36,811 nt of DNA from Pseudomonadota bacterium. GTDB lineage: Bacteria > CALINM01. This document shows positions 6,994 through 15,814 of the stretch, piece after piece; position 1 is the stretch's first letter, and each line of letters opens with the position of its first letter. The position numbers and the translations under genes were made by a program. Below the pieces are notes generated by a model. It saw only the letters and a program-made list of their open reading frames with translations. It did not search any database and had not been told where the DNA came from. The DNA lies in assembly GCA_026418415.1 (NCBI GenBank), contig JAOABK010000017.1, positions 1-36,811 of the forward strand, in the 5' to 3' direction.

Positions 6994-8568
6994 GTGAAAA
7001 AGATTAAGACAATTAGTAAATTTGAAGATTTAGGTTTATCAAGGCAGTTAGTAGAACCTTTGTACGAACTGGGATTTGAAGAACCCACACCAGTTCAGAA
7101 AGAAGCAATACCGCTTATTTTAACGGGGAAAAACCTGATAGTTCAGGCTCCTACAGGTACTGGTAAGACTATGGCTTTTGCTTTGCCAATTTTAGAGAGG
7201 TTAAAAAAGCAAAAAAATCCTTATGCAATAGTTATTGTTCCAACAAGAGAGCTCTGCATTCAAGTGGCACAGGAGATTAATAAAGTATCTTCTGATAAAA
7301 GAGCCTTTGCAGTGCCAATTTATGGTGGACAATCAATAGAAAATCAGATAAGGGCATTAAAAAAGGGGGTACAGATTGTTGTTGGAACACCAGGTAGATT
7401 AATAGATCACATAAATAGAAAAACATTAAATCTACAAGAAATTAAATGTGTTGTCCTTGATGAAGCAGATGAGATGCTTGATATGGGTTTTGAAGAGGAT
7501 ATAAAAGAAATACTAAACTTTGTCCCCGAAGATTGCCAGAGGTTGTTATTTTCAGCTACCATGCCTCAGGAGATAATAGCAATTTCAAGAAAATATTTAA
7601 AGGATGCTGAGAGAATATCCTTGAGTAGAGAGAATATTATTGTACCAAATATCAAACAAATTTTTTATGAAGTTAGGGAGAATGAAAAACTTGATGTATT
7701 GACAAAGATCCTTGATACAGAAATAGAAGATCAAGTTCTTATATTTTGTCATACCAAAAAAGAGACTGATGAAGTTGCTTATGCTTTGAAAAATAGAGGA
7801 TACAGTGCTGATGCTCTTCACGGTGATTATTCACAGGCTCAAAGAGAAAGGGTAATGGGTAAATTCAGAAAAAAAGATATTAATATACTTGTGGCAACAG
7901 ATGTCGCTGCAAGGGGTATCGATATTAGTGATGTTAGCCATGTAATTAATTATAGTATCCCACAAAATCCTGAAAGCTATGTGCATAGAATTGGTAGAAC
8001 TGGTAGGGCAGGCAGAGAGGGTGTAGCAATTACATTTGTCACACCCCATGAATATAGAAGCTTAAGAGAGATAGAGAAAAGGACAAAGACAAAAATTTTG
8101 AAAACTGAAGTCCCAGAAATGGAGGAACTAATAGAAATCAAGTTGAAGAATTTCCTATCTCAAATTGACGAGATGTTAAAGAAAGGAAACAAAGTGGTTG
8201 AGACACTTCTATCAAAATTTCCAAATAAGACTAAGGAAGATTTATTAAGAATGCTTTCAGCTTCATTTTTGATAAGTATAGGACTTACGGACCTTGATGA
8301 TGATAAAAGAGATCGTTCAGATCAAAATATGAAAAAGCTTCTTGTAACAATTGGCAGGAAGGATAAAATTGAACCTAAGGATATCTTTAAGGCATTTATT
8401 GAAAAAGCTGGAATTAAAGGTGATGATATTGGAAGGATCAGGATATCCGATACCACAACTCTTGTAGAAGTAAAAGAATCCGTTGCAGAATTGGTTATCA
8501 ATGCACTTGATAAATTTGTCCTGAAGGGTGTATCAGCGAGGGTTTTTACTGCAAAAGATAAAAGATAG
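6994..8568 (+). CDS. deaD: DEAD-box ATP-dependent RNA helicase, CsdA/DeaD type
   Basis: RNA helicase that likely acts in ribosome assembly or RNA turnover. It has an aromatic residue and Q-motif (FEDLGLS ... EPTPVQKEAIP), motif I APTGTGKT (52-59), PTREL, TPGR, DEAD at 156-159, SAT, and the helicase C-terminal domain with DVAARGIDI and HRIGRTGRAG. After a helical linker, residues about 446-522 form a DbpA-type RNA-binding fold (VTIGRKDKIEPKDIF ... IGRIRI ... VEVKESVAE), which places it with DeaD/CsdA rather than short RhlE-like helicases. The 524-residue length fits. The start is GTG 6994 with AAAGGA upstream. It appears to be a single-gene unit ahead of the shape operon. Confidence 0.94.
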   Translation: MKKIKTISKFEDLGLSRQLVEPLYELGFEEPTPVQKEAIPLILTGKNLIVQAPTGTGKTMAFALPILERLKKQKNPYAIVIVPTRELCIQVAQEINKVSSDKRAFAVPIYGGQSIENQIRALKKGVQIVVGTPGRLIDHINRKTLNLQEIKCVVLDEADEMLDMGFEEDIKEILNFVPEDCQRLLFSATMPQEIIAISRKYLKDAERISLSRENIIVPNIKQIFYEVRENEKLDVLTKILDTEIEDQVLIFCHTKKETDEVAYALKNRGYSADALHGDYSQAQRERVMGKFRKKDINILVATDVAARGIDISDVSHVINYSIPQNPESYVHRIGRTGRAGREGVAITFVTPHEYRSLREIEKRTKTKILKTEVPEMEELIEIKLKNFLSQIDEMLKKGNKVVETLLSKFPNKTKEDLLRMLSASFLISIGLTDLDDDKRDRSDQNMKKLLVTIGRKDKIEPKDIFKAFIEKAGIKGDDIGRIRISDTTTLVEVKESVAELVINALDKFVLKGVSARVFTAKDKR

Positions 8569-8625
8569 TTTTTTTATTTCAAAGTTTTTAATAAAATATT
8601 AAAGCACAATTCTTTTGGAGGTTAA

Positions 8626-9672
<1,047 letters not shown>

Positions 9673-9677
9673 AATAA

Positions 9678-10493
9678 ATGTTTGAGAAAAGACTAAAAAA
9701 AACATTACTGGCCCTTTTATTTATCTATATTTCTGCTAATGCTCTTTATGTAGCTAAACCTGCTATTTTTAATGAGGGCAGTTTTTCTGTAAAAATTATT
9801 CTTTTCCCAACATTTGCTATGAGGACTATTTTTAATAAAACCCTCGAAGTATTTAATACTATTATGAATTCAAAAAACATTCTTAAGGAAAATGAGGAAT
9901 TAAAAAAAAGACTGGATTCTCTGCAACTGGAAAATATGTTTTTGAAAAGGGAATTAGAGAATTTTCAGCGTTTGAATAATGTCGAAAATTATGCAAAAAA
10001 ATTCCCCTTTTCAGTGGAAATTTCTAAAATTGTGGGAAGAAATCCCAAGTTATGGCATCAATATTTAATAATAGATGGGGGAAAGAATAAATATTTCACT
10101 CCTGGTATGCCAGTTGTTACAAAAGACGGTTTAATAGGTAAAATAGTTGAAGTTTATGACAGTTATTCAAAAGTCTTACTCCTAATTGATCCTGAATTCT
10201 CTGTAGATGTAAGGGGAGAAAAGTCTGGTGTCCTTGCACTTTGTTCTGGTATAGGAACCTCGGTTTTAAAAATAAACTATGTACCCAAATTTGAAGAATT
10301 AGTACTTGGTGAGACACTTGTAACTTCAGGGCTTGATGGTTCTTTCCCTGAAGGGATCCCAGTAGGTTATGTAATAGAGATAAATAAACCCTTTGGAGAC
10401 TACTTTCTTGATGCCTATGTAGTGCCTGTTGTAGATATTTTAAAAATAAAAGAAGTGATAGTAATAAGGGCTTTTCATAAGAAAATAAAATGA
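9678..10493 (+). CDS. mreC: Rod shape-determining protein MreC
   Basis: Periplasmic scaffold of the elongasome. It has a short cytoplasmic start, one membrane segment (about 8-26), a coiled coil (about 65-100, rich in heptad L/E/K: KENEELKKRLDSLQLENM), then the beta-domain with the typical PVVTKDGLIGKIVEV and GLDGSFPEGIPVGYV segments. It lies five bases after mreB and overlaps mreD by four bases (ATGA). Length of 271 is normal. Confidence 0.95.
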   Translation: MFEKRLKKTLLALLFIYISANALYVAKPAIFNEGSFSVKIILFPTFAMRTIFNKTLEVFNTIMNSKNILKENEELKKRLDSLQLENMFLKRELENFQRLNNVENYAKKFPFSVEISKIVGRNPKLWHQYLIIDGGKNKYFTPGMPVVTKDGLIGKIVEVYDSYSKVLLLIDPEFSVDVRGEKSGVLALCSGIGTSVLKINYVPKFEELVLGETLVTSGLDGSFPEGIPVGYVIEINKPFGDYFLDAYVVPVVDILKIKEVIVIRAFHKKIK

Positions 10494-10984
10494 TTTTAAA
10501 TTTATCAGTGATTTTTTTCTTGTTCGCTTTGTCCTATGGGGCTAATTATTATTTTGCACCACTCTATTTTCAAATTGATATAACAGTACCTATATTAATT
10601 TTTTTTGCAAAGGACCTCAAGTTTTTCAAATTTTTCTTTATCGTTTTCTTTGTAATTTTTATGAATGCATTATTTGAGAGATTTGCATTTACACTGGCAA
10701 TTTACATCTTAGTCTTTTCTCTATTAATATTTGTAAGCAAAAAAAATTTCAATATAATATCAATAAGATATATTTTTTTAGCCTCTTTAACTTACATGGC
10801 AAATAAGTATCTTCTGGTTTATTTGATGTATTACAAAAGGTTATTTTTTAATGGTGTAGTATTTTTAAACATTGTTTTTGATGTATTGATAAATCTGGCT
10901 TTTTCTTTTATAGTTTTTAGTTTGCTTGAAAAAGTAATTTTTGAGTTGAGGAAGAAGTGTGAAAAAGCTTTATGTAGTTCTTGA
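10490..10984 (+). CDS. mreD: Rod shape-determining protein MreD
   Basis: Hydrophobic protein of 164 residues with about five membrane spans and very few charged residues until the C-terminal tail. Sequence conservation in MreD is low. The assignment rests on hydropathy, length, and its place between mreC and mrdA, all tightly overlapped (4 bases with mreC, 26 with the next gene). Its Phe/Ile-rich composition is normal for this family in AT-rich genomes. Confidence 0.88.
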   Translation: MILNLSVIFFLFALSYGANYYFAPLYFQIDITVPILIFFAKDLKFFKFFFIVFFVIFMNALFERFAFTLAIYILVFSLLIFVSKKNFNIISIRYIFLASLTYMANKYLLVYLMYYKRLFFNGVVFLNIVFDVLINLAFSFIVFSLLEKVIFELRKKCEKALCSS

Positions 10985-12797
10985 TTCAATACCCTATTTG
11001 GAGAAAAGACTCTCACTTTTTTTAAAAGTATTTAGTGTTTTGGTTCTGCTACTTATTGGGTACTATTGGTTATTACAAATTGTTAGGCATGCCTATTATA
11101 CAGAGTTGTCTGAAAAAAGTAGGATTCGTAATATAAAAATAGTAGCACCAAGGGGTGTAATAAGAGACAGAAATGGAGTAATTATTGCATCGAGCTCTCC
11201 AAGCTTTGTTTTAGAAATTGTTAGAGAGGAGGTAGAAAACAAGGATTTATTACTCAATGAGATCGCGAATATCCTAAAAAAAGATGTTTTGGAGTTAAAA
11301 AATTTATATGAGACTAAAGAGAGAGTTACGCCAAGATTTTATCCAATAATATTAATGGAAAATCTCTCGAGAGAAGAAGTGGTAAAAATAGAAGCCTATA
11401 AGTGGAAACTTAAGGGGGCTAAAATAAGCTATAGATCTGAGAGAAGTTATCCCTTTAATGATTATTGTTCACATTTGATTGGTTATGTATCTCAGATAAC
11501 AAAAGAAGATATTGAAAGGTTGAAAAACAAAATATATGGAGCAAAAATCGGCAAGACAGGCATTGAAAGTATATTCGAAGATTATTTAAAGGGATTTGAT
11601 GGCGTTACCAAAGTAGAAGTGGACGCCTATGGAAGAAAACAAAAAGTTTTATATAGATTGGATCCAGTTTCGGGTGGGTCAATAAAATTAACCATAGATT
11701 GGGAATTACAAGAGATTGCAGAAAAATCTTTGGGTGATAAAAATGGAGCGGTAGTTGCTATCTCAACAAAAACAGGAGAAGTGCTTGCTTTAGTTAGCCA
11801 TCCAAACTTTGATCCCAATCTTTTTGTTAAGGGATTGGATAAAGATGAATGGAAGAAAATTAATAATAATCCCTTTCATCCTTTACAAAATAAGGCAATT
11901 CAAGGCGCCTATCCACCTGGTTCAACTTTTAAGATTATTACTGCCATAGCTGGATTAGAGGAGGGTGTTATTAATGAAGACACAGCTTTTTATTGCTATG
12001 GAAAAAAAAGATTGGGTAATAGAGATTTCAGATGTTGGAAGGATGGAGGTCATGGGCGAGTAAATATTCACAAAGCCATGGTTGAGTCATGTGATGTATT
12101 TTTTTATGAAGTTTCGCTAAAGTTAGGGCCTGATAAAATTGCCCATTATGCAAGGTTGTTTGGTTTTGGTGAAAAGACATCAATAGGACTGCCCGGAGAG
12201 CTTTCTGGAAATGTACCGGACTCCCAATGGAAAAAGAAAAGGTATAAACAGATATGGTATGATGGAGATACTCTTCCTTACGGGATTGGACAGGGTTACT
12301 TAACTGTTACTCCACTGCAACTTGCTCTTTCATACGCAGCTTTTGCTAATGGCGGGAGTCTTTTTAAACCAATTATTGTAAAAGAGATAGAAACAAATGA
12401 TGGTAAAATTATCAAAGAACAAATACCAAGCGTAAGAAAACATGTAAATTTAAATCCCAAAACTATTGAAATAATAAGAAAGGCGTTAATTGGTGTGGTT
12501 AATGAGGCTGGAGGAACAGGCTATGCATCAAGGTTAAATGGTATTATAGTTGCGGGTAAAACAGGAACGGCACAGGTTAGGTCCTTTAAGGAAAGGCGAA
12601 AACTATCGGGCTTTCATAATGACCATGCATGGTTTGTAGGATTTGCGCCCGCTTATGATCCAGAAATTGTAGTATGTGCCTTTGTTATGCATGGTGGTCA
12701 TGGTGGAGGTGTTGCAGCACCTATTGTTAAAGATGTAATAGAAAAATATTATTTAAAAAAGAAGGTTGAGTATGCTAAGGCAAGTGAAAACAAATAA
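10959..12797 (+). CDS. mrdA: Penicillin-binding protein 2, peptidoglycan transpeptidase
   Basis: Class B PBP that cross-links side-wall peptidoglycan together with RodA. There is one N-terminal membrane segment (about 20-42), a dimerisation domain with RGVIRDRNGVIIASS, and a transpeptidase domain with all three active-site motifs: S322-x-x-K325 (PPGSTFK), S377-C-D379 and K534-T-G. Length of 612 is typical of MrdA. The start is GTG 10959, preceded by GAGGAAG and placed inside the end of mreD. It overlaps rodA. Confidence 0.96.
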   Translation: MKKLYVVLDSIPYLEKRLSLFLKVFSVLVLLLIGYYWLLQIVRHAYYTELSEKSRIRNIKIVAPRGVIRDRNGVIIASSSPSFVLEIVREEVENKDLLLNEIANILKKDVLELKNLYETKERVTPRFYPIILMENLSREEVVKIEAYKWKLKGAKISYRSERSYPFNDYCSHLIGYVSQITKEDIERLKNKIYGAKIGKTGIESIFEDYLKGFDGVTKVEVDAYGRKQKVLYRLDPVSGGSIKLTIDWELQEIAEKSLGDKNGAVVAISTKTGEVLALVSHPNFDPNLFVKGLDKDEWKKINNNPFHPLQNKAIQGAYPPGSTFKIITAIAGLEEGVINEDTAFYCYGKKRLGNRDFRCWKDGGHGRVNIHKAMVESCDVFFYEVSLKLGPDKIAHYARLFGFGEKTSIGLPGELSGNVPDSQWKKKRYKQIWYDGDTLPYGIGQGYLTVTPLQLALSYAAFANGGSLFKPIIVKEIETNDGKIIKEQIPSVRKHVNLNPKTIEIIRKALIGVVNEAGGTGYASRLNGIIVAGKTGTAQVRSFKERRKLSGFHNDHAWFVGFAPAYDPEIVVCAFVMHGGHGGGVAAPIVKDVIEKYYLKKKVEYAKASENK

Positions 12798-13860
12798 GCT
12801 TTTCTGGGAAGGTATTTTTATAATTTCAGTAATTATAATTATTGGATGTATTAATTTGTACAGCGCATTATATTCTCAGACTGGAAGGATTGATATTTTG
12901 TTTTATAAGCATCTAATATGGTTAGTGGTTGGAATATTTTTATCTTTTTTATTTCAACAGTTAAAACCAGTGGATATTGAAAATTTTTCTTCCATATTCT
13001 ATATAATCTCTTGTGCCTTACTTGTTGTAGTACTGCTTATAGGTAAAAAAGTTAATGGTGCACAAAGATGGTTAGGATTTGGGAGTTTTTCCTTTCAACC
13101 CTCAGAGTTCGCTAAATTAGCGTTAATCTTCTTCATGGCGAAGTTATTTAAACAAATGCCTGTTGTTGAAACTGGCTATAGGTTAAATCAACTTTTTGTT
13201 CCCCTTCTAATTGTTATGATTCCCGTTGTTTTAGTTTTAAAACAACCCGATTTAGGAACTGCGATAATAATTTTTTCCATCACCTTTTTTATGATTCTTT
13301 TAATGGGGATAAACAAGAGACTTTTAATGACTTCAATTACTGGGTTTGTTTTACTATCTCCAATATTATACCATTTTTTAAAGGATTATCAAAAAAAGAG
13401 ATTTTTGGCTTTCCTTTCTCCAGAGTCGGATCCTCTGGGAATTGGTTATCATACAATTCAGGCAAAAATTGCAGTAAGTACTGGCGGACTGATGGGTAAG
13501 GGATTTCTAAAAGGCACCCAAAGCAAGTTAGGATATATACCTGAAAAACACACTGATTTTGTTTTTTCTGTTTTTTCTGAAGAATGGGGGTTTGTAGGAG
13601 TAGTTTTTTTTATCCTTGCCTATGTTTATTTAATTTACTGGATGTTTAGAGTAACAAAGGGTATTAATGACAGATTTTTATTCCTATCAGCTTCTGGAAT
13701 TATTTTTCTTTTTTCCTTACATTTTTTGATTAATTTAGCAATGGTCGGAGGCCTTTTTCCCGTTGTTGGGATTCCTCTTCCTCTAATGAGTTATGGTGGC
13801 TCGGCGCTGATTATATATCTAATAGCAATTGGCTTTATGTTAAAACAATCTTTGCAGTAA
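12772..13860 (+). CDS. rodA: RodA, SEDS-family peptidoglycan glycosyltransferase
   Basis: Polytopic membrane polymerase of side-wall peptidoglycan, about ten spans over 362 residues. SEDS hallmarks visible are NGAQRWLGFGSFSFQPSEFAK, KQPDLGTA, the Asp-containing GYIPEKHTDFVFSVFSEEWGFVG loop and the final GIPLPLMSYGGSALI. ATG 12772 is preferred over TTG 12766 because GAAGG ends six bases before it. It overlaps mrdA by 26 bases and is the last gene of the shape operon. Only nine bases separate its stop from the convergent tlpA-like gene, and I see no hairpin terminator there. Confidence 0.95.
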   Translation: MLRQVKTNKLFWEGIFIISVIIIIGCINLYSALYSQTGRIDILFYKHLIWLVVGIFLSFLFQQLKPVDIENFSSIFYIISCALLVVVLLIGKKVNGAQRWLGFGSFSFQPSEFAKLALIFFMAKLFKQMPVVETGYRLNQLFVPLLIVMIPVVLVLKQPDLGTAIIIFSITFFMILLMGINKRLLMTSITGFVLLSPILYHFLKDYQKKRFLAFLSPESDPLGIGYHTIQAKIAVSTGGLMGKGFLKGTQSKLGYIPEKHTDFVFSVFSEEWGFVGVVFFILAYVYLIYWMFRVTKGINDRFLFLSASGIIFLFSLHFLINLAMVGGLFPVVGIPLPLMSYGGSALIIYLIAIGFMLKQSLQ

Positions 13861-13869
13861 TAATCAGAT

Positions 13870-14346
13870 TTATTGGAGAAGTTTCTTTAGTTGATTCTCT
13901 ATCTCTGACTCAGTGTCTTTTTTTAATCCCACTATCTTTTTAACTAATTTACCGTTCTTATCAAGTATGATGAAGGTTGGTAAAGAGGAAATACCGCCAA
14001 AATGAAAATTCCCCTCTTGATGGTTTATCCAAACAGGAAATTTTATATTATTTTCTTCTATTATGTCTTTTAGTTCCAAAGGATCTTCTACGTCAGTGTT
14101 TATCCCTATTGTGTATATCTGTTTTTTATATTTTTCTGCAATTTTATTTGTATGTGCAAAGGACATTGTGCAGGCAAAACACCAACTTGCCCAAAATTCA
14201 AGCAGTACGGGCTTACCTTTTAGTTCTGCTAATGTTACTTTTTTGCCTTCTAAGGTCCTAAACGGTAAATTTAAATACTTCGTTTCATCAGCAACAAGAG
14301 GTCTTATAAACAATAATAAAATTAATGTTACTAAAAAAAACCTCAT
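13870..14346 (-). CDS. TlpA-like periplasmic thioredoxin-fold protein
   Basis: Exported thiol-disulfide protein of 158 residues. The N-terminus (MRFFLVTLILLLFIRPLVA) is a signal peptide or anchor. The active site is WASWCFACTMSF with a CFAC redox pair, unlike the CGPC of cytoplasmic thioredoxin. The cis-Pro loop SSLPTFIILD and the NTDVEDP insert fit the TlpA/ResA group. It probably keeps periplasmic cysteines reduced, for example during cytochrome c maturation, but no ccm genes are visible. ATG overlaps the trxA stop by four bases, so it is translated from the same message. Confidence 0.88.
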   Translation of the reverse strand: MRFFLVTLILLLFIRPLVADETKYLNLPFRTLEGKKVTLAELKGKPVLLEFWASWCFACTMSFAHTNKIAEKYKKQIYTIGINTDVEDPLELKDIIEENNIKFPVWINHQEGNFHFGGISSLPTFIILDKNGKLVKKIVGLKKDTESEIENQLKKLLQ

Positions 14347-14669
14347 ATATATTTTTTTAGAACTTCTTCAATCTTGTTTTTGGGCAACGCTCCTACCGTT
14401 GTATTAACTGCCTGTCCATCTTTAAAAAGGATAAGAGTTGGTATGCCACGTATACCATATTTCTTTGGAGTTTCGGAGTTTTCATCGACGTTAATTTTAA
14501 CAAAATCAATTCTATCTCCATATTCATTTGCTAATTCTTCTATTATTGGCGCAAGCATTCTACAGGGACCACACCAACTTGCCCAAAAATCAACAAGAAC
14601 TGGTTTTGTAGCCTTTAGCACCACTGTTTCAAACTCCGAGTCTTTTATTTCCTTAACATTTCCTGCCAT
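14343..14669 (-). CDS. trxA: Thioredoxin
   Basis: Canonical cytoplasmic thioredoxin of 108 residues with the WASWCGPCR active site (CGPC), the DFVKINVDEN strand and the cis-Pro GIPTLILFKDG loop. A strong ribosome site (AAAGGGGGA) precedes the ATG. A candidate promoter of its own lies just upstream at 14704-14732. It is followed by the overlapping TlpA-like gene. Confidence 0.96.
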   Translation of the reverse strand: MAGNVKEIKDSEFETVVLKATKPVLVDFWASWCGPCRMLAPIIEELANEYGDRIDFVKINVDENSETPKKYGIRGIPTLILFKDGQAVNTTVGALPKNKIEEVLKKYI

Positions 14670-14688
14670 AATTCCCCCTTTGATAAAT

Positions 14689-14698
14689 TAATCGATTA
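14689..14698. promoter_or_regulatory. Perfect 10-bp palindrome near the trxA transcription start
   Basis: TAATCGATTA reads the same on both strands and sits about where transcription from the predicted trxA promoter would begin. Such placement suits a repressor site, and an Rrf2-type regulator gene lies immediately upstream, but a short AT-rich palindrome can easily arise by chance. Confidence 0.25.
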
Positions 14699-14703
14699 CT
14701 TAA

Positions 14704-14732
14704 AATTTATCTTGAAAATTTAGAAAAGTCAA
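14704..14732 (-). promoter_or_regulatory. Candidate sigma-70 promoter for trxA-tlpA
   Basis: On the minus strand, TTGACT (14727-14732) is followed after exactly 17 bases by TAAATT (14704-14709). It lies in the gap after the Rrf2 gene and about 35 bases before the trxA ATG. The -35 box is five of six to consensus, the -10 box four of six. Confidence 0.5.
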
Positions 14733-14734
14733 GT

Positions 14735-15160
14735 TTAGGTGTTTTTACCAACCATCTTTCTATATTCGTTTACTATGTCTTTAATACTTTTTTGGGTCAG
14801 GATCTTTTTTAATTGTAACTGGGCCTCTTCCCATATTAAGTGAACTGGACAATACTTTTCTCTCGAACAATCGAATCCATCTAAAAGACATTTGTTTAAT
14901 GCCATGGGTCCGTCGATAGCTTCAATAATGTCAAAAAGTGTTAAAGTATCAATAGGTTTTTTAATTTTAAACCCCCCCTTGATGCCTCTTGTAGAGCTTA
15001 AAATTTTCTTTTGAGCAAGCTTTTGAAGGATTTTTGAAAGGAATTTTTGTGGAGCTTCAATATCGACAAACAACTCAGTTGCTGTATAGACCCTATCTGG
15101 TTCCATAGCCATCTTTAAAACAGCCCTAATGGCATATTCTGCTGCATTAGTAATTCTCAT
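14735..15160 (-). CDS. Rrf2-family transcriptional regulator with a three-cysteine cluster
   Basis: Winged-helix regulator of 141 residues. The N-terminal MRITNAAEYAIRAVLKMA and the wing segment SSTRGIKGGF are typical of Rrf2/IscR/NsrR proteins. Three cysteines lie in KCLLDGFDCSREKYCPVH, the position where family members bind an iron-sulfur cluster, so it probably senses redox state, NO or cluster supply. It starts one base after the HD gene with AAGGAG inside that gene, and it precedes trxA on the same strand. The target genes are unknown; trxA-tlpA are natural candidates. Confidence 0.92.
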   Translation of the reverse strand: MRITNAAEYAIRAVLKMAMEPDRVYTATELFVDIEAPQKFLSKILQKLAQKKILSSTRGIKGGFKIKKPIDTLTLFDIIEAIDGPMALNKCLLDGFDCSREKYCPVHLIWEEAQLQLKKILTQKSIKDIVNEYRKMVGKNT

Positions 15161-15161
15161 C

Positions 15162-15740
15162 TTATTTCTCCTTTTTGGCGTTTATCCACCAATCACTGGT
15201 TTTATCAAACCACCAGTTGGTAGAATCGGTGTTTATAATTATTTCTGCTAATTTTTTACCCTCTTCAGTAACTAATCTTTGTAAGGTAAAATAAATCCAG
15301 TCATCTGCGTATGGATTACCCAAATCTTTTTGCTCTTTTAATTGTAATAGCAATTCAATATTATCAGCATCCTTTACAAGCTTTGATTCTAATGTTTTCT
15401 CTTCCCATAGCTCTTCGAATAGTTCTCTTAAATCAGTTTCAAATGGTAAACCCTTTACAGCATCTTCCATAGCCTTTTTCTCATCGGTAGCAGTATATTT
15501 TTTATTCATATAGTTCAGATCACCTATTCTTGCTTCAAGAAAATCGTGAAATAGAGCTAAGAGTATGAGTTTATTCTTGTCAGCTTTTTCAGAGATGTGG
15601 GCTAAACAGAAGGCTGTATAAGCGGTTCGCAAGATATGTTCAGCAACAGACTCACTGCCTGATCCTAAGAATTGAAATCCCGTCCTTGGAGTTCTTTTTA
15701 GCATCCCTGCTTCGAAGAGAAAATCAGCGATGGTTTTCAT
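15162..15740 (-). CDS. HD-domain phosphohydrolase, YfbR/HDDC2-like
   Basis: Metal-dependent phosphohydrolase of 192 residues. The HD signature is present: H35 in SVAEHILR, H65-D66 in ALFHDFLEARIGD, and a later Asp in KDADNIELL. This arrangement, with a GSGSESVAEH start and an ARIGDL segment, matches the 5'-deoxynucleotidase YfbR/HDDC2 group. Its substrate here is not shown by the sequence. It is the first gene of the minus-strand block, divergent from tkt. Confidence 0.88.
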   Translation of the reverse strand: MKTIADFLFEAGMLKRTPRTGFQFLGSGSESVAEHILRTAYTAFCLAHISEKADKNKLILLALFHDFLEARIGDLNYMNKKYTATDEKKAMEDAVKGLPFETDLRELFEELWEEKTLESKLVKDADNIELLLQLKEQKDLGNPYADDWIYFTLQRLVTEEGKKLAEIIINTDSTNWWFDKTSDWWINAKKEK

Positions 15741-15753
15741 TTTTTTATAAACA

Positions 15754-15782
15754 TTGTATCAATTTTATGATAAAAATACTAA
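15754..15782 (+). promoter_or_regulatory. Candidate sigma-70 promoter for tkt
   Basis: TTGTAT (15754-15759), a 17-base spacer and TACTAA (15777-15782) lie in the divergent gap upstream of tkt. The predicted start near 15789 would leave a leader of about 25 bases with the ribosome site AAAGGGAG in it. Confidence 0.45.
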
Positions 15783-15814
15783 ATATTATTTTTTGTGTAA
15801 AGGGAGATTTTATC

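Noticed and set aside
6948-7088. N-terminal extension of the minus-strand zinc-ribbon frame to position 7088
   Set aside because: It overlaps the well-supported start of the RNA helicase and encodes low-complexity F/L/I runs; an internal ATG at 6947 gives a sensible protein.
13855-13875. Shared bidirectional terminator between rodA and the convergent tlpA-like gene
   Set aside because: Only nine bases separate the stops and I found no stem-loop followed by a T run.
13977-14691. Plus-strand open frames of about 94-114 codons opposite tlpA and trxA
   Set aside because: They are shadows of strongly supported minus-strand thioredoxin genes and show no protein family features or ribosome sites.
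15686-15814. Longer transketolase frame starting at 15686
   Set aside because: The extra residues lie over the divergent HD gene and the promoter region; GTG 15815 has a well-placed ribosome site and fits the family N-terminus.
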